Shown here in pieces: positions 8,902 through 19,282 of a DNA stretch of 64,000 bases; position 1 is the stretch's first letter; every line of letters starts with the position of its first letter. A program made the position numbers and the translations under genes. Source of the stretch: Yersinia canariae (GTDB taxonomy: Bacteria > Pseudomonadota > Gammaproteobacteria > Enterobacterales > Enterobacteriaceae). The notes under the pieces are model-generated. The model made no database searches and was not told the origin of the DNA. It saw nothing but the letters and a program-made list of their open reading frames with translations. The stretch spans positions 1,426,001 through 1,490,000 of the forward strand of contig NZ_CP043727.1 of assembly GCF_009831415.1 (NCBI RefSeq). Reading direction: 5' to 3'.

Positions 8902-9777
8902 TCACTGATTGCTATTTATATTACCGGTCAACTGATCCAACAGCCAATAACCCGCCGGCCCCGGTGGGTTTTTCTTCGACCAAACAGCATCAATTGAGAT
9001 CATTTTTGGCCAACCAACGACCACTAAAGACACCAGTTTTTCTCGGCTATATTGCTCAACCAGCCAACGCGGCAGAATAGCCCAACCGAAGCCTTGCTCC
9101 GCCATTTCCAGCAACATCAAATAGCTGGGCGCTGACCACATCAGCCCTTGTGACTGATTGCGCTCGGTACGGTTATAGGTATTCAGGCGAAGTTGTCGGG
9201 TTGTTGCTAATTGTTCCTGATGGACGTGTGGCAATTGTGTCAGGGGATGGTCAGATCTGACAAATATCGCCATTTCAGTTTGAGCAGATAACCGGCTTGC
9301 AGCAATATCCGGCGGGTAGTGATGCTGAACTTCCACTACCCCAATATGCGCCCGCCGCAGTTGCAGCAAATCTATGACATCGTCATCTTCGGCAATCAAA
9401 CACTCAAATTCGATATCAGGATAGCGCTGCTCAAAGCGGCGCAGCAGACTTTCATGATGGGTGGGTTGATAGGTATCAGACAATACAAAAGTCAGCCGGG
9501 TTTCAACTTGGCCCGCCAAACGGATTGATAGATTATCCAGCCGTTCACTGGCGGCCAGAATTTCCTGCACATGAGAAAGTGCGCGGCGTCCATGGTCAGT
9601 TAACACGGGCAGCCGAGCTTGGCGGTCAAATAATGTCAAACCCAAATCTGCTTCCAGATTGGCAATAGCTGTGCTGATGGTCGACTGGCTTTTGCGCAGC
9701 TTACGGGCCGCAGCGGAGAAAGAACCAAGTGCTGCGGCTTCGACAAATGCTATCAGGGCTTCGGGAGAATAATGCAT
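8902..9777 (-). CDS. LysR-family regulator, likely of the PACE efflux gene
   Basis: A 291-residue LysR-type regulator. An N-terminal winged helix (residues 4-62, with AALGSFSAAARKLRKSQSTIS) precedes an inducer-binding domain. It is divergent from a PACE-family efflux gene 100 bp away, the arrangement of aceR/aceI in Acinetobacter, where the LysR protein activates the pump in response to its substrate. Its stop is only 2 bp from the end of the converging ipdC, so overlapping transcription is likely. Its role for this pump is inference from context. Confidence 0.85.
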   Translation of the reverse strand: MHYSPEALIAFVEAAALGSFSAAARKLRKSQSTISTAIANLEADLGLTLFDRQARLPVLTDHGRRALSHVQEILAASERLDNLSIRLAGQVETRLTFVLSDTYQPTHHESLLRRFEQRYPDIEFECLIAEDDDVIDLLQLRRAHIGVVEVQHHYPPDIAASRLSAQTEMAIFVRSDHPLTQLPHVHQEQLATTRQLRLNTYNRTERNQSQGLMWSAPSYLMLLEMAEQGFGWAILPRWLVEQYSREKLVSLVVVGWPKMISIDAVWSKKNPPGPAGYWLLDQLTGNINSNQ

Positions 9778-9877
9778 AAAATATCTATTTTATCGATGGG
9801 TTCTATTTTTAATCTATCTTAAAAAACGATGATAATCACCTTCGACAATCTGTTATTGATTAATTAAGTGGGTTTTT

Positions 9878-10354
9878 ATGCAAGTTCATCGCAAATCTTT
9901 ATTTGAGCGCGTTATCCATGCTATTGGTTTTGAAGTGATTGCCGTCGCAATTTGCGCGCCAGTCGGGGCATGGTTACTCGATCGCTCCTTATTGCAAATG
10001 GGAGCATTGTCCGTTCTTCTCTCTTCAGTGGCGATGCTGTGGAATATTATTTACAACAGTCTATTCGACTACTTCTGGCCAGTGAGCCGGGTGGCCAAGA
10101 CTCTACGTGTGCGGGCATTCCACGCGTTAGGTTTTGAAGGTGGATTTATCCTGATTGGTTTGCCGATTGCGGCCTTTGCATTGGGGATATCACTGCTACA
10201 GGCATTTATGTTGGAGATTGGTTTCTTCTTGTTCTTCTTGCCTTACACCATGTTTTATAACTGGGCCTATGACAGTTTACGGGCGCGAATTATCCGCTCA
10301 CGTCAGTCAGAAATATTGACGCCAGCAGTAAATAAAGGCCGTGGCTCAAATTGA
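9878..10354 (+). CDS. PACE-family multidrug efflux transporter (AceI-like)
   Basis: Small inner-membrane exporter of the proteobacterial antimicrobial compound efflux family, whose known substrates include chlorhexidine and other cationic biocides. The 158-residue protein has four hydrophobic helices arranged as two similar bacterial transmembrane-pair halves: RVIHAIGFEVIAVAICAPVG (about 11-30) and RAFHALGFEGGFILIGLPIA (about 77-96). The Glu in each first helix and the aromatic NIIYNSLFDYFWP / MFYNWAYDSLRAR ends are family features. It is divergent from a LysR regulator. Confidence 0.87.
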   Translation: MQVHRKSLFERVIHAIGFEVIAVAICAPVGAWLLDRSLLQMGALSVLLSSVAMLWNIIYNSLFDYFWPVSRVAKTLRVRAFHALGFEGGFILIGLPIAAFALGISLLQAFMLEIGFFLFFLPYTMFYNWAYDSLRARIIRSRQSEILTPAVNKGRGSN

Positions 10355-10387
10355 TTATTGGGCATATTCCCCGCAGTTTTTATCCAA

Positions 10388-10422
10388 CAGCAGCGGCAAT
10401 ATTCCGCTGCTGAAACGTTTTT
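10388..10422 (+). terminator. Terminator of the PACE gene
   Basis: CAGCAGCGG (10388-10396) pairs exactly with CCGCTGCTG (10404-10412), loop caatatt, followed by AAACG and five Ts. Confidence 0.65.
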
Positions 10423-10455
10423 ATGTGATCTTTATCCCAAAGCGAAACGGTTTCC
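10411..10455. promoter_or_regulatory. Two Cra (FruR)-like sites upstream of glk
   Basis: tgaaacgttttt (10411-10422) and cgaaacggtttcc (10443-10455) resemble the Cra consensus TGAAWCGNTTNMW. Cra represses glk in E. coli. The first overlaps the preceding terminator stem, so the second is the better candidate. Confidence 0.45.
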
Positions 10456-10538
10456 AGCATTGAGATTGTTGTTTCCCTAACCTGATTTTACAGTGAGCAT
10501 AGTTGAAGTTAAGAATCCCTGTAACGGAGAAGTTTCTG

Positions 10539-11510
10539 ATGACAAGCTATGCCCTGGTGGGTGACGTTGGCGGCACTAATGCCCGTTTGGCGCTTTGCGC
10601 TGTGGCGACGGGCGAAATATCACAAGCAAAAACATATTCAGGGTTGGATTACGACAGTCTGGAAGCTGTCATTAAGCAATATTTATCAGAGCATAAGGTT
10701 ACTGTAGAGCACGCCTGTATTGCGATTGCTTGTCCGATTACGGGTGATTGGGTCGCCATGACTAATCATACATGGGCATTTTCTATTGCCGCAATGCAGC
10801 AGAATCTGGGGTTGCAGTACTTAGAAATCATTAATGATTTCACGGCTGTATCAATGGCTATCCCGATGTTGTCCGCGCAAGATGTACTGCAATTTGGCGG
10901 CACATCGCCGCAGCCAGGTAAGCCGATTGCGGTCTATGGTGCAGGAACTGGCTTGGGTGTGGCGCATTTAGTCAATGTGGATAGCCGTTGGATAAGCTTG
11001 CCGGGTGAGGGCGGGCATGTGGATTTTGCCCCCAATAGTGAAGAAGAAGACCGGATTCTGGCAGTATTACGTCAGGAACTGGGCCACGTATCCGCTGAGC
11101 GAGTGCTTTCTGGGCCGGGGCTGCTTAATTTATATCGGGCCATTGTGATTTCTGATGGGCGACTGCCTGAGAACTTGGCCCCGAAAGATGTGACTGAGCG
11201 AGCTTTGGCAGACAGTTGCACAGATTGTCGCCGCGCATTATCACTGTTTTGTGTGATTATGGGGCGCTTTGGTGGCAATCTGGCCTTGAATCTCAGCACT
11301 TTTGGTGGTGTATATATCGCCGGCGGTATCGTGCCCCGCTTTATGGAATTCTTTAGAGCATCTGGTTTTCGCGGTGCTTTTGAAGATAAAGGCCGCTTCA
11401 AAGATTTCTTACAGGACATTCCGGTCTACATGATTACTCATCAGCAGCCCGGTTTGCTGGGCGCGGGGGCTTATCTACGTCAGAAGTTAGGGCATACCTT
11501 GCATCCTTGA
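10539..11510 (+). CDS. glk: Glucokinase
   Basis: Phosphorylates free cytoplasmic glucose with ATP to glucose 6-phosphate, serving glucose released inside the cell, for instance from unphosphorylated glucosides. The 323-residue protein begins [19 protein letters not shown], with the phosphate-binding motif GDVGGTN at 8-14, then [10 protein letters not shown] with the catalytic Asp, [12 protein letters not shown] and [10 protein letters not shown]. The ATG at 10539 is preceded by AACGGAGAAG; an upstream ATG at 10503 in frame lacks a ribosome site. Length and sequence follow E. coli Glk. Confidence 0.97.
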   Translation: MTSYALVGDVGGTNARLALCAVATGEISQAKTYSGLDYDSLEAVIKQYLSEHKVTVEHACIAIACPITGDWVAMTNHTWAFSIAAMQQNLGLQYLEIINDFTAVSMAIPMLSAQDVLQFGGTSPQPGKPIAVYGAGTGLGVAHLVNVDSRWISLPGEGGHVDFAPNSEEEDRILAVLRQELGHVSAERVLSGPGLLNLYRAIVISDGRLPENLAPKDVTERALADSCTDCRRALSLFCVIMGRFGGNLALNLSTFGGVYIAGGIVPRFMEFFRASGFRGAFEDKGRFKDFLQDIPVYMITHQQPGLLGAGAYLRQKLGHTLHP

Positions 11511-11527
11511 GGCCCGTAAAACAAAAA

Positions 11528-11553
11528 AGCAGAGCCACGGCTCTGCTTTTTTT
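11528..11553. terminator. Bidirectional terminator between glk and yhjX
   Basis: AGCAGAG (11528-11534) pairs with CTCTGCT (11541-11547). Seven Ts follow on the plus strand and six As precede it, so it can end both converging transcripts. Confidence 0.88.
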
Positions 11554-11574
11554 ATGGTTAGACAAAATTAACTA

Positions 11575-12819
11575 TTATGCATGGCTGCTGGCCGCCACCC
11601 TTGATGGGGCGGTTGCTGTGTTTTCGACTTCGGCAGTGGCACCTTTTGGCGGCTTGATTATTAGGGTTAACAGCAGTGAAAGCACGGACAGCACCGCGAT
11701 AACAATAAAGGTCGCGTGGTATCCGCCTAGTCGCGCCGCAATAAATGACCCCGCCAGTGCGCCCAAACCAAACCCTTGATAGATAATCCCGTAGTTTTTG
11801 CTGTGATTTTTCAGGCCGAAGAAGTCGCCAACAATGGCCGGGAACACGGTGATGTTGCCGCCGAAACAAAAAGCAATTGCACCGACACACAAGAAGAACA
11901 GGGCGTGCGTCAGTGGGACAAAACTCAGCACCGATACCGCTAAGGTCGTCACCAGCAAGGTAAAGCTGATAACCCGTAGGCGGCCAACTTTATCCGATAG
12001 TGCTCCCAAAATGATACGGCCGGCGGTGTTGAAAATGGCGATGGCTGACACGGTATTAGCTGCGGTAGCTAAATCCATCCCCGCCAGTTGCACCCCCAAA
12101 TCTTTCACAATACCAATCAGATATAAGCCACTCATACAGGCGGTGAAGAAGATAATAAACAGGAAGTAAGACTCTTTGACCGCCAGCATCTCTTTGACAC
12201 TGAAATCACGATTCGCAGGTGGAGATTGCAGGTTGGTGGCGGCTTGCGGTGCGACAATTTTCTCCCGCAACAGGAAAGATCCGGCCCCGACTAATACCAT
12301 CACGATAATGCCCCAATAGAAGAAAGCCAGCGAGACGCCTTGGTTAGCAATCAAACTGGCATTCACGTATTTGAACAACAGGCTACCGGTGCCAAATGCT
12401 CCGACAGAAACCCCAGAAATCAATCCTTTGCGCTCTGGAAACCATTTAATCAGATTCGACAAAGTAGTGATGTAAGCGGTGCCATCGGCAAAACCCACCA
12501 CAATACCCGCTAGCAGATAAATCATCCCGAGTGAGGTGGCAAAGGAGCTGGCTATTAAGCCCAAGCCGAGAATAATACCGGAAATCAGCGTCAGTTTACG
12601 GATACCAATGCGCTCTTGCAGACGGCCAGCAAACAAAGTGGCGATAGCCAGAGAAAAACTAGTGATAGAGAAAGTGGTGGCAACAGCCCCCAGTGACCAA
12701 CTGAATTTTTCTCCTAGCGGCTGATTAAATAAGCTCCATGTATAGATAGTGCCTAAACCCATCTGGACAATGATGGTACCAACAACAATTAGCCAACGAT
12801 TTACCGGTTTACTGCTCAT
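11575..12819 (-). CDS. yhjX: YhjX-like MFS transporter (oxalate:formate antiporter family)
   Basis: Twelve-helix major facilitator protein of 414 residues. It resembles E. coli YhjX, the transporter induced by the pyruvate-sensing YpdA/YpdB system, in segments such as GTIIVQMGLGTIYTWSLFNQ, LQERIGIRKLTL, NLIKWFPERKGLISG and TACMSGLYLIGIVKDLG. The ATG at 12819 follows AAGGAG. It lies immediately downstream of ypdAB, on the same strand, after a 212-bp gap containing a repeat that matches the YpdB target. In E. coli yhjX is far from ypdAB. A role in uptake or export of pyruvate or a related small acid is inference. Confidence 0.88.
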   Translation of the reverse strand: MSSKPVNRWLIVVGTIIVQMGLGTIYTWSLFNQPLGEKFSWSLGAVATTFSITSFSLAIATLFAGRLQERIGIRKLTLISGIILGLGLIASSFATSLGMIYLLAGIVVGFADGTAYITTLSNLIKWFPERKGLISGVSVGAFGTGSLLFKYVNASLIANQGVSLAFFYWGIIVMVLVGAGSFLLREKIVAPQAATNLQSPPANRDFSVKEMLAVKESYFLFIIFFTACMSGLYLIGIVKDLGVQLAGMDLATAANTVSAIAIFNTAGRIILGALSDKVGRLRVISFTLLVTTLAVSVLSFVPLTHALFFLCVGAIAFCFGGNITVFPAIVGDFFGLKNHSKNYGIIYQGFGLGALAGSFIAARLGGYHATFIVIAVLSVLSLLLTLIIKPPKGATAEVENTATAPSRVAASSHA

Positions 12820-12999
12820 GCCGGACTCCTTAAACAGCAATGCATATGGCCCGAATGTGGCTATTGCTGACCGAGCAATAACGTCGGAGCCTAAAAATTA
12901 CGCGCTGATGGAGCACCGAAAATCTTGTATAGAGGTGTTATCAGCCCGCCGAATGAAACCAGTATACGGGCGGGCTAATCGCTATAGATCGAAAGAGGA

Positions 13000-13030
13000 A
13001 TGAGTTGCACTTGGGCAGGAATGAAATGCA
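13000..13030 (-). promoter_or_regulatory. YpdB-type direct repeat upstream of yhjX
   Basis: Read on the minus strand, TGCATTTCAT, an 11-base spacer and TGCAACTCAT form a direct repeat just after the ypdB stop. The E. coli YpdB target at yhjX is GGCATTTCAT-N11-GGCATTTCAT; the first half here matches 9 of 10 bases, the second 7 of 10, and the spacing is exact. Confidence 0.82.
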
Positions 13031-13031
13031 T

Positions 13032-13772
13032 TTAAAGGCGCATCAGTTGCCTAAATTCTTTTATCTTGCTGCGGCTCACAGGGACTTCAAAGTCCAAATC
13101 ACTGAGTCGCAGGATATAAGTGTTGTTAAACCAGGGCACGATTTCACGGATTTTGGCTAAATTCACACAATAAGAGCGGTGGCAGCGGAAAAAGTACTCT
13201 TCAGGCAGGCGACTACAAAACTCAGTGATATTCATCGGCATGATGAACTCTTCACGTCGCGTGTAAACCAGCGTGACCTTTTCCTGCGCCGCAGCATAAT
13301 AAATATCATTGATATCTGTGACGATGATGCGCTCATCTTTCATCAGATTGATGGTATGAGCCGCAGATCGATGGCTGGGGCTGTTAGTTTGTTCTTTATT
13401 TTGGCGATTACGTTTATGCAGGGCTTCCAGCTTTTGCAACATGGTGACAATACGTGATTCGTGGTAAGGCTTTAAAATATAGTCAAAAGCTTCAATTTCA
13501 AAGGCCTCTACCGCATGCTCTTTATAAGCAGTAATAAAGATAATGTAAGGTTTATGAGCAAATTTGCTGATATTTTGTGCCAGTAAAACGCCATCTAATG
13601 ACGGAATATTAATATCGAGGAAAATGGCATCAACTTGATGGTTTTGCAGATATTTAAGCACATCCAGCCCATCTTCAAAGGTTGCTTCGATAGTTATATT
13701 ACTGTGCTGGCGGATTAGGTAGCTTAATTCTTCCTGAGCCAGAAACTCATCTTCGACAATAATTGCTTTCAC
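13032..13772 (-). CDS. ypdB: Response regulator YpdB (LytTR)
   Basis: A 246-residue response regulator. An N-terminal receiver domain has the acidic pocket VEDE (6-9) and the phosphorylated Asp53 in FLDINIPSLDG. A C-terminal LytTR DNA-binding domain (about 140-246) ends RSKIKEFRQLM. In E. coli it is phosphorylated by YpdA and activates yhjX in response to extracellular pyruvate. The start is GTG at 13772, three bases after the ypdA stop, so the pair is translationally linked. The likely target operator lies directly beyond its stop codon. Confidence 0.95.
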   Translation of the reverse strand: MKAIIVEDEFLAQEELSYLIRQHSNITIEATFEDGLDVLKYLQNHQVDAIFLDINIPSLDGVLLAQNISKFAHKPYIIFITAYKEHAVEAFEIEAFDYILKPYHESRIVTMLQKLEALHKRNRQNKEQTNSPSHRSAAHTINLMKDERIIVTDINDIYYAAAQEKVTLVYTRREEFIMPMNITEFCSRLPEEYFFRCHRSYCVNLAKIREIVPWFNNTYILRLSDLDFEVPVSRSKIKEFRQLMRL

Positions 13773-13775
13773 AGG

Positions 13776-15476
13776 TTAAGCTCCGGCTGTAATACTGGGT
13801 TCCACATGGATCTTGCTGCCATTTTTACTGATATAAAAAGAAATCTCGGTGCCCGGTTCCATACGACGTATCTGTAAACCTTCCCCATAGAGTAATTTCA
13901 CCCGATGATGGACATTCAGTAAACCTATTTTGTTACCCGGCATTTCGTTATTAGCCACGCGCTCAATAGTTTCCTGGTTAATTCCATTACCGGTGTCTTT
14001 CACCGAAATTTTTATCTGACTGCCGCAGTCTTTAACGGCAATCACCACCACACCTTTCCCTCGACAGGGCTGAATACCATGCACGATGGCATTCTCCACC
14101 AGTGGCTGAATCAGCAGACTGGGGATTTTTAGTGCAATATCATCATCAATATCATAAATGACGGTTAACTTGCTGCCGAACCGCGCCTGCTCAATGGCAA
14201 TATAATCCTGAATCTGATGCAGTTCTTTGCGAATATCAATTTGCTCATCATTCAGTTCAAGGTTATAGCGCAGATAGCGAGATAAGTTGATGATTAATTG
14301 CCGCGCAGTATCTGGATTAATGCGAATTGATGAGGAAATTGCATTTAACGCATTAAATAAGAAGTGTGGGTTAATTTTACTTTGTAGTGCGCGCATTTCC
14401 GCTTTATTGGCCATCTCACGCAGTTGTTCAATACGGGAAACCTCAATTTGGGTCGAAATAATTTGCGATAAACCCACCGCCATCACTTTGAGTGAATATG
14501 TGATTTTATGCGCGTGGCAATAATAGATTTTAAGCGAACCAGTGACTTCACCTTTTTCCCATAAGGGGATAATGATAAGGGAATGAATCTGCGGGGTACG
14601 GTGAACTTCATCATTATTACGGATAGTAATTTTACCGCGTTGAATACTTTCTTTGGTGATATCACTGATTATCTCATGACCAATATTATAGGTTTCCACG
14701 CCGACACCGACATAAGCCAAAATATGTTGTGTATCGGTGATGGCGACAGCATCAGCCTTGATATCATGGCGAATAATTTCGCATACGCTGCGTAATGATT
14801 CGCCGTTAATATGACGAAAATAAGGTAAGGTTTTATTGGCGATATCCAGCGCCAGTTTTGCTTGTCGGGCGGCAATAACCTCTTTTTCATCCTCAACACT
14901 CTGCACCAGCAGCACGATCAACCCGATACACACAGCCCCTAAAATCATCGGGATCGCGATTTTAGATACAATATCGATACCTAGTGCGGTCGGTTTGGCC
15001 CAAATAACCACCAAAAGCATAGTCAGAGATTCGCAAATCATACCGGCCAGAATGCCGACACTCCATTGCCGCTCTTTTTTGACTTGCAGGTTGATATAGC
15101 CCGACATCAAACCAGCGATAATGCTGGTAATTAAGCAGGGGACTGAGGTAATGCCATCAATATCAATTAAGTAGCGATGAGAACCCGCGATAAGCCCGGT
15201 AATAATCCCAACCCATGGGCCAAATAGAATGCCACCAGACATGACGGCAATGACGCGCACATTAACCAGCGAACCTTCGACATTGATACCGGAATAAGTA
15301 CCGAAAATAGCAAACAATGAGAAGATTGCGGTAACGGCGGCTAATTCTAGCGGCGTGTGTTTTTCTTTTTGCAGTAACTGGCGAAATAGATGGGTGCGGG
15401 TCAGGAAGAACAAGCAAATTAACATCAGTGCGGCACGATCAAACACCGCCAGTAGCATTTCAAATATCTGGTGCAC
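13776..15476 (-). CDS. ypdA: Sensor histidine kinase YpdA (LytS family)
   Basis: Inner-membrane sensor of the LytS/YpdA family. About six N-terminal transmembrane helices form the 5TM-5TMR_LYT sensor region, followed by a GAF domain and a HisKA_7TM-type kinase. The phosphorylated His lies in [16 protein letters not shown] at about residue 371, and the ATPase N and G boxes are [10 protein letters not shown] and VKDTGNGI. The GTG at 15476 with AAGAGAA before it gives 566 residues and the E. coli-like start [17 protein letters not shown]; the longer frame to 15497 begins at TTG and has no ribosome site. It is co-transcribed with ypdB. Confidence 0.95.
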   Translation of the reverse strand: MHQIFEMLLAVFDRAALMLICLFFLTRTHLFRQLLQKEKHTPLELAAVTAIFSLFAIFGTYSGINVEGSLVNVRVIAVMSGGILFGPWVGIITGLIAGSHRYLIDIDGITSVPCLITSIIAGLMSGYINLQVKKERQWSVGILAGMICESLTMLLVVIWAKPTALGIDIVSKIAIPMILGAVCIGLIVLLVQSVEDEKEVIAARQAKLALDIANKTLPYFRHINGESLRSVCEIIRHDIKADAVAITDTQHILAYVGVGVETYNIGHEIISDITKESIQRGKITIRNNDEVHRTPQIHSLIIIPLWEKGEVTGSLKIYYCHAHKITYSLKVMAVGLSQIISTQIEVSRIEQLREMANKAEMRALQSKINPHFLFNALNAISSSIRINPDTARQLIINLSRYLRYNLELNDEQIDIRKELHQIQDYIAIEQARFGSKLTVIYDIDDDIALKIPSLLIQPLVENAIVHGIQPCRGKGVVVIAVKDCGSQIKISVKDTGNGINQETIERVANNEMPGNKIGLLNVHHRVKLLYGEGLQIRRMEPGTEISFYISKNGSKIHVEPSITAGA

Positions 15477-15611
15477 GCTATTTTCTCTTGGCAACAACCT
15501 GGGATCGTCAGTCCGAATCTATCAGATCATGAGGCGAATAAGCGGCTAACTATAAGGAAAACGGGGAGTGACTGCTACTTTATCCGTGCTGTTGAGCTAA
15601 ACAAGTCAGAT

Positions 15612-15638
15612 CCTGCCGAGGAGATATTCCTCAGCAGG
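15612..15638. terminator. Inverted repeat after the DUF1479 gene
   Basis: CCTGCcGAGGA and TCCTCaGCAGG form a stem with one mismatch and a gatat loop. It lacks a T-run, and sits downstream of the leftward DUF1479 gene. Confidence 0.45.
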
Positions 15639-15656
15639 CTGTCAGATTGAATAAGG

Positions 15657-16955
<1,299 letters not shown>

Positions 16956-17171
16956 TTGAGCTTGCTACTCGGCCTGTCTTTGGGCCTCGCCTCTACGAAG
17001 TCGCTGTAATGGTTTGCACTTTGCTGACCATTTGTTTGTTTTTTGTTATCTTGAAGTAAACATTATTTAAGTAAAATGGAGAAGAATAAAGGGATGAGGT
17101 TTTGGTTAAATTTCCTCTTTAATTTTCTTTCATTTTTAAATTCTCAACCTATTAAAATTAAAGGAAAAATA

Positions 17172-17744
17172 GTGCCTGTGATCCCCATTTTTGGCCGCCC
17201 GTCAATTTCATTGAGAACACCACGGCTGATGTTAGATAGCCTTAATGAACAGGATTGGCCGCTATTTTTACAGCTACATCAAGACCCTGGGGTTCAGCGC
17301 TATATTGCAGATCCGATGGAAATGGCTGAAATTAGTGCGCGTTTTGAATCGCGTTTAATGCCGTGGGAGAAGACCGCCAACCACTGGCTATGCTTGGTGG
17401 TTCGCGAAAAAGAAAGCGGGCTGGCCATGGGGATCACCGGTTTTCTGGCCGAGTGGTTGCCGCTACAGCAAGCTGAAGTGGGCTATGTCATGTTGCCGTC
17501 TTATCATGGTAAAGGTTTTGCTAAAGAATCGCTGATGGCGGTTTTAGCATTTGGTTTCCAGCAATGCCAATTTCATAAAATGAAAGCCACCGTCACTGTG
17601 GGAAACCATGCTTCACGGCAAGTTCTGGAGCGCTGCGGTTTTCAGTTGGAAGGCACGTTGCGCGATAATTTTCAGCTTGATGGGCAGTGGTGTGATGACT
17701 GGGTATTGGGGCTGTTGGCCGCTGAATTTGAGTCATCGCATTGA
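17172..17744 (+). CDS. GNAT acetyltransferase, RimJ/RimL type
   Basis: N-acetyltransferase that uses acetyl-CoA; the acceptor is unknown. The 191-residue protein has the GNAT fold of the RimJ/RimL/YdaF group: TPRLMLDSLNEQDWPLFLQL, the central strand EVGYVMLPSYHGKGFAKESL with the acetyl-CoA loop, and the end VTVGNHASRQVLERCGFQLEGTLR. I start it at GTG 17172, after AAAGGAAAAATA. The frame is open to an ATG at 17076, but that extension is AT-rich and translates to a low-complexity hydrophobic stretch. It precedes alaC on the same strand with a 131-bp gap. Confidence 0.85.
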   Translation: MPVIPIFGRPSISLRTPRLMLDSLNEQDWPLFLQLHQDPGVQRYIADPMEMAEISARFESRLMPWEKTANHWLCLVVREKESGLAMGITGFLAEWLPLQQAEVGYVMLPSYHGKGFAKESLMAVLAFGFQQCQFHKMKATVTVGNHASRQVLERCGFQLEGTLRDNFQLDGQWCDDWVLGLLAAEFESSH

Positions 17745-17814
17745 ACTCCGATGAGTTAGAAATTTGTTATCAGCCTATCGACAGCTATGAAGCGCTAGGA
17801 TATGTTCCATGTTA

Positions 17815-17849
17815 GACCATTTGATGGTCAGCGTCGCTCGGACGGTCCG
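17815..17849 (+). promoter_or_regulatory. Structured leader of alaC
   Basis: Two small hairpins lie just before the alaC ribosome site: GACCAT ttg ATGGTC (17815-17829) and CGGAC g GTCCG (17839-17849). They may affect translation or mRNA stability; no known riboswitch is recognised. Confidence 0.4.
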
Positions 17850-17875
17850 GGCGCTAACGTATCCTCGAGGAATTT

Positions 17876-19111
17876 ATGGCTGAATCTCCATCCAAACGCC
17901 GTTTTACACGAATTGATCGTCTTCCCCCTTATGTCTTCAATATTACTGCTGAGCTAAAAATGGCCGCTCGCCGCCGTGGTGAGGACATTATTGATTTCAG
18001 CATGGGGAATCCGGATGGCCCGACGCCACCGCATATTGTTGAGAAAATGTGCAGTGTCGCACAACGTGAAGACACTCACGGCTATTCTACTTCCCGAGGA
18101 ATTCCGCGCCTGCGTAGGGCTATTTCTCGCTGGTATGCCGATCGCTATCAGGTCGATATTGACCCTGAAAGTGAAGCAATTGTGACCATTGGCTCGAAAG
18201 AGGGGCTGGCGCATTTGATGCTGGCAACATTAGATCACGGTGATACCGTGCTGGTGCCCAATCCCAGTTATCCCATTCATATTTATGGTGCGGTGATTGC
18301 CGGCGCGCAAGTTCGTTCTGTGCCATTGACCGAAGGTATTGATTTCTTTGGTGAACTGGAACGCGCTATTCGTGAGACCATCCCTAAACCAAAAATGATG
18401 ATTCTTGGTTTCCCGTCTAATCCAACGGCGCAATGTGTAGAGCTGGACTTTTTTGAACGCGTAGTGGCGCTGGCGAAGCAATATGACGTGCTGGTGGTGC
18501 ATGATTTGGCCTATGCCGATATTGTTTATGATGGCTGGAAAGCCCCCTCAATCATGCAGGTGCCAGGGGCGAAAGATATCGCGGTCGAATTCTTTACCTT
18601 ATCTAAAAGTTACAATATGGCGGGCTGGCGTATTGGTTTTATGGTGGGTAACCCCGAGTTGGTTAATGCATTGGCGCGGATTAAGAGCTACCACGACTAC
18701 GGGACTTTTACGCCATTGCAGGTCGCAGCCATTGCTGCGCTGGAGGGGGATCAGCAGTGTGTCCGTGATATTGCTGAACAATACCGCCAGCGTCGTAACG
18801 CCTTGGTTCGCGGGCTACATGAGGCAGGCTGGATGGTCGAAAATCCGAAAGCCTCCATGTATGTTTGGGCTAAAATTCCGGAACCTTACGCCCATTTAGG
18901 GTCATTAGAGTTTGCCAAGCGCTTGTTATCTGATGCAAAAGTTTGTGTCTCGCCGGGGATAGGATTCGGAGATTATGGTGATACCCATGTTCGTTTCGCT
19001 CTGATTGAGAATCAGGATAGGATTCGCCAGGCTGTGCGTGGAATCAAAAGTATGTTCCGGGCTGATGGTTTGCTGAAACCGGGCAAATCTACCTCAGGAG
19101 AAACGGTTTAA
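17876..19111 (+). CDS. alaC: Alanine transaminase AlaC
   Basis: PLP-dependent class I aminotransferase that makes alanine from pyruvate and glutamate. The 411 residues align almost throughout with E. coli AlaC (YfdZ), for example RFTRIDRLPPYVFNITAEL at the start. Lys244 in TLSKSYNMAGWRIGF binds PLP; PSNPTAQ and the Asp/Tyr of HDLAYADIVYDG are also present. The ATG at 17876 follows GAGGAATTT. It stays near ypdAB and glk as in E. coli; both ypdAB and alaC deal with pyruvate. Confidence 0.97.
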   Translation: MAESPSKRRFTRIDRLPPYVFNITAELKMAARRRGEDIIDFSMGNPDGPTPPHIVEKMCSVAQREDTHGYSTSRGIPRLRRAISRWYADRYQVDIDPESEAIVTIGSKEGLAHLMLATLDHGDTVLVPNPSYPIHIYGAVIAGAQVRSVPLTEGIDFFGELERAIRETIPKPKMMILGFPSNPTAQCVELDFFERVVALAKQYDVLVVHDLAYADIVYDGWKAPSIMQVPGAKDIAVEFFTLSKSYNMAGWRIGFMVGNPELVNALARIKSYHDYGTFTPLQVAAIAALEGDQQCVRDIAEQYRQRRNALVRGLHEAGWMVENPKASMYVWAKIPEPYAHLGSLEFAKRLLSDAKVCVSPGIGFGDYGDTHVRFALIENQDRIRQAVRGIKSMFRADGLLKPGKSTSGETV

Positions 19112-19141
19112 TCCGTTAGCAATTTTTAATGTTACGCAAAC

Positions 19142-19182
19142 TTATTCTGGCCGGAAACTTAGGGCTTCGGCCAGAATAAAAA
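19142..19182 (+). terminator. Terminator of alaC
   Basis: TTATTCTGGCCG (19142-19153) pairs with CGGCCAGAATAA (19168-19179), a 12-bp perfect stem. The following sequence is A-rich rather than T-rich; on the minus strand the stem is followed by few Ts. Confidence 0.6.
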
Positions 19183-19282
19183 GTCACTCTTCAATATGTT
19201 ATCAACGTGTCCTTAATGTTTTCTTCATCTGTTTTACACCATACTCATGACTCATTACGTTATTTCAGTGGAGTGTGCCGCT

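Noticed and set aside
18483..18899. 138-residue frame inside alaC
   Set aside because: Same-strand shadow of a clearly coding gene, without ribosome site or recognisable protein features.
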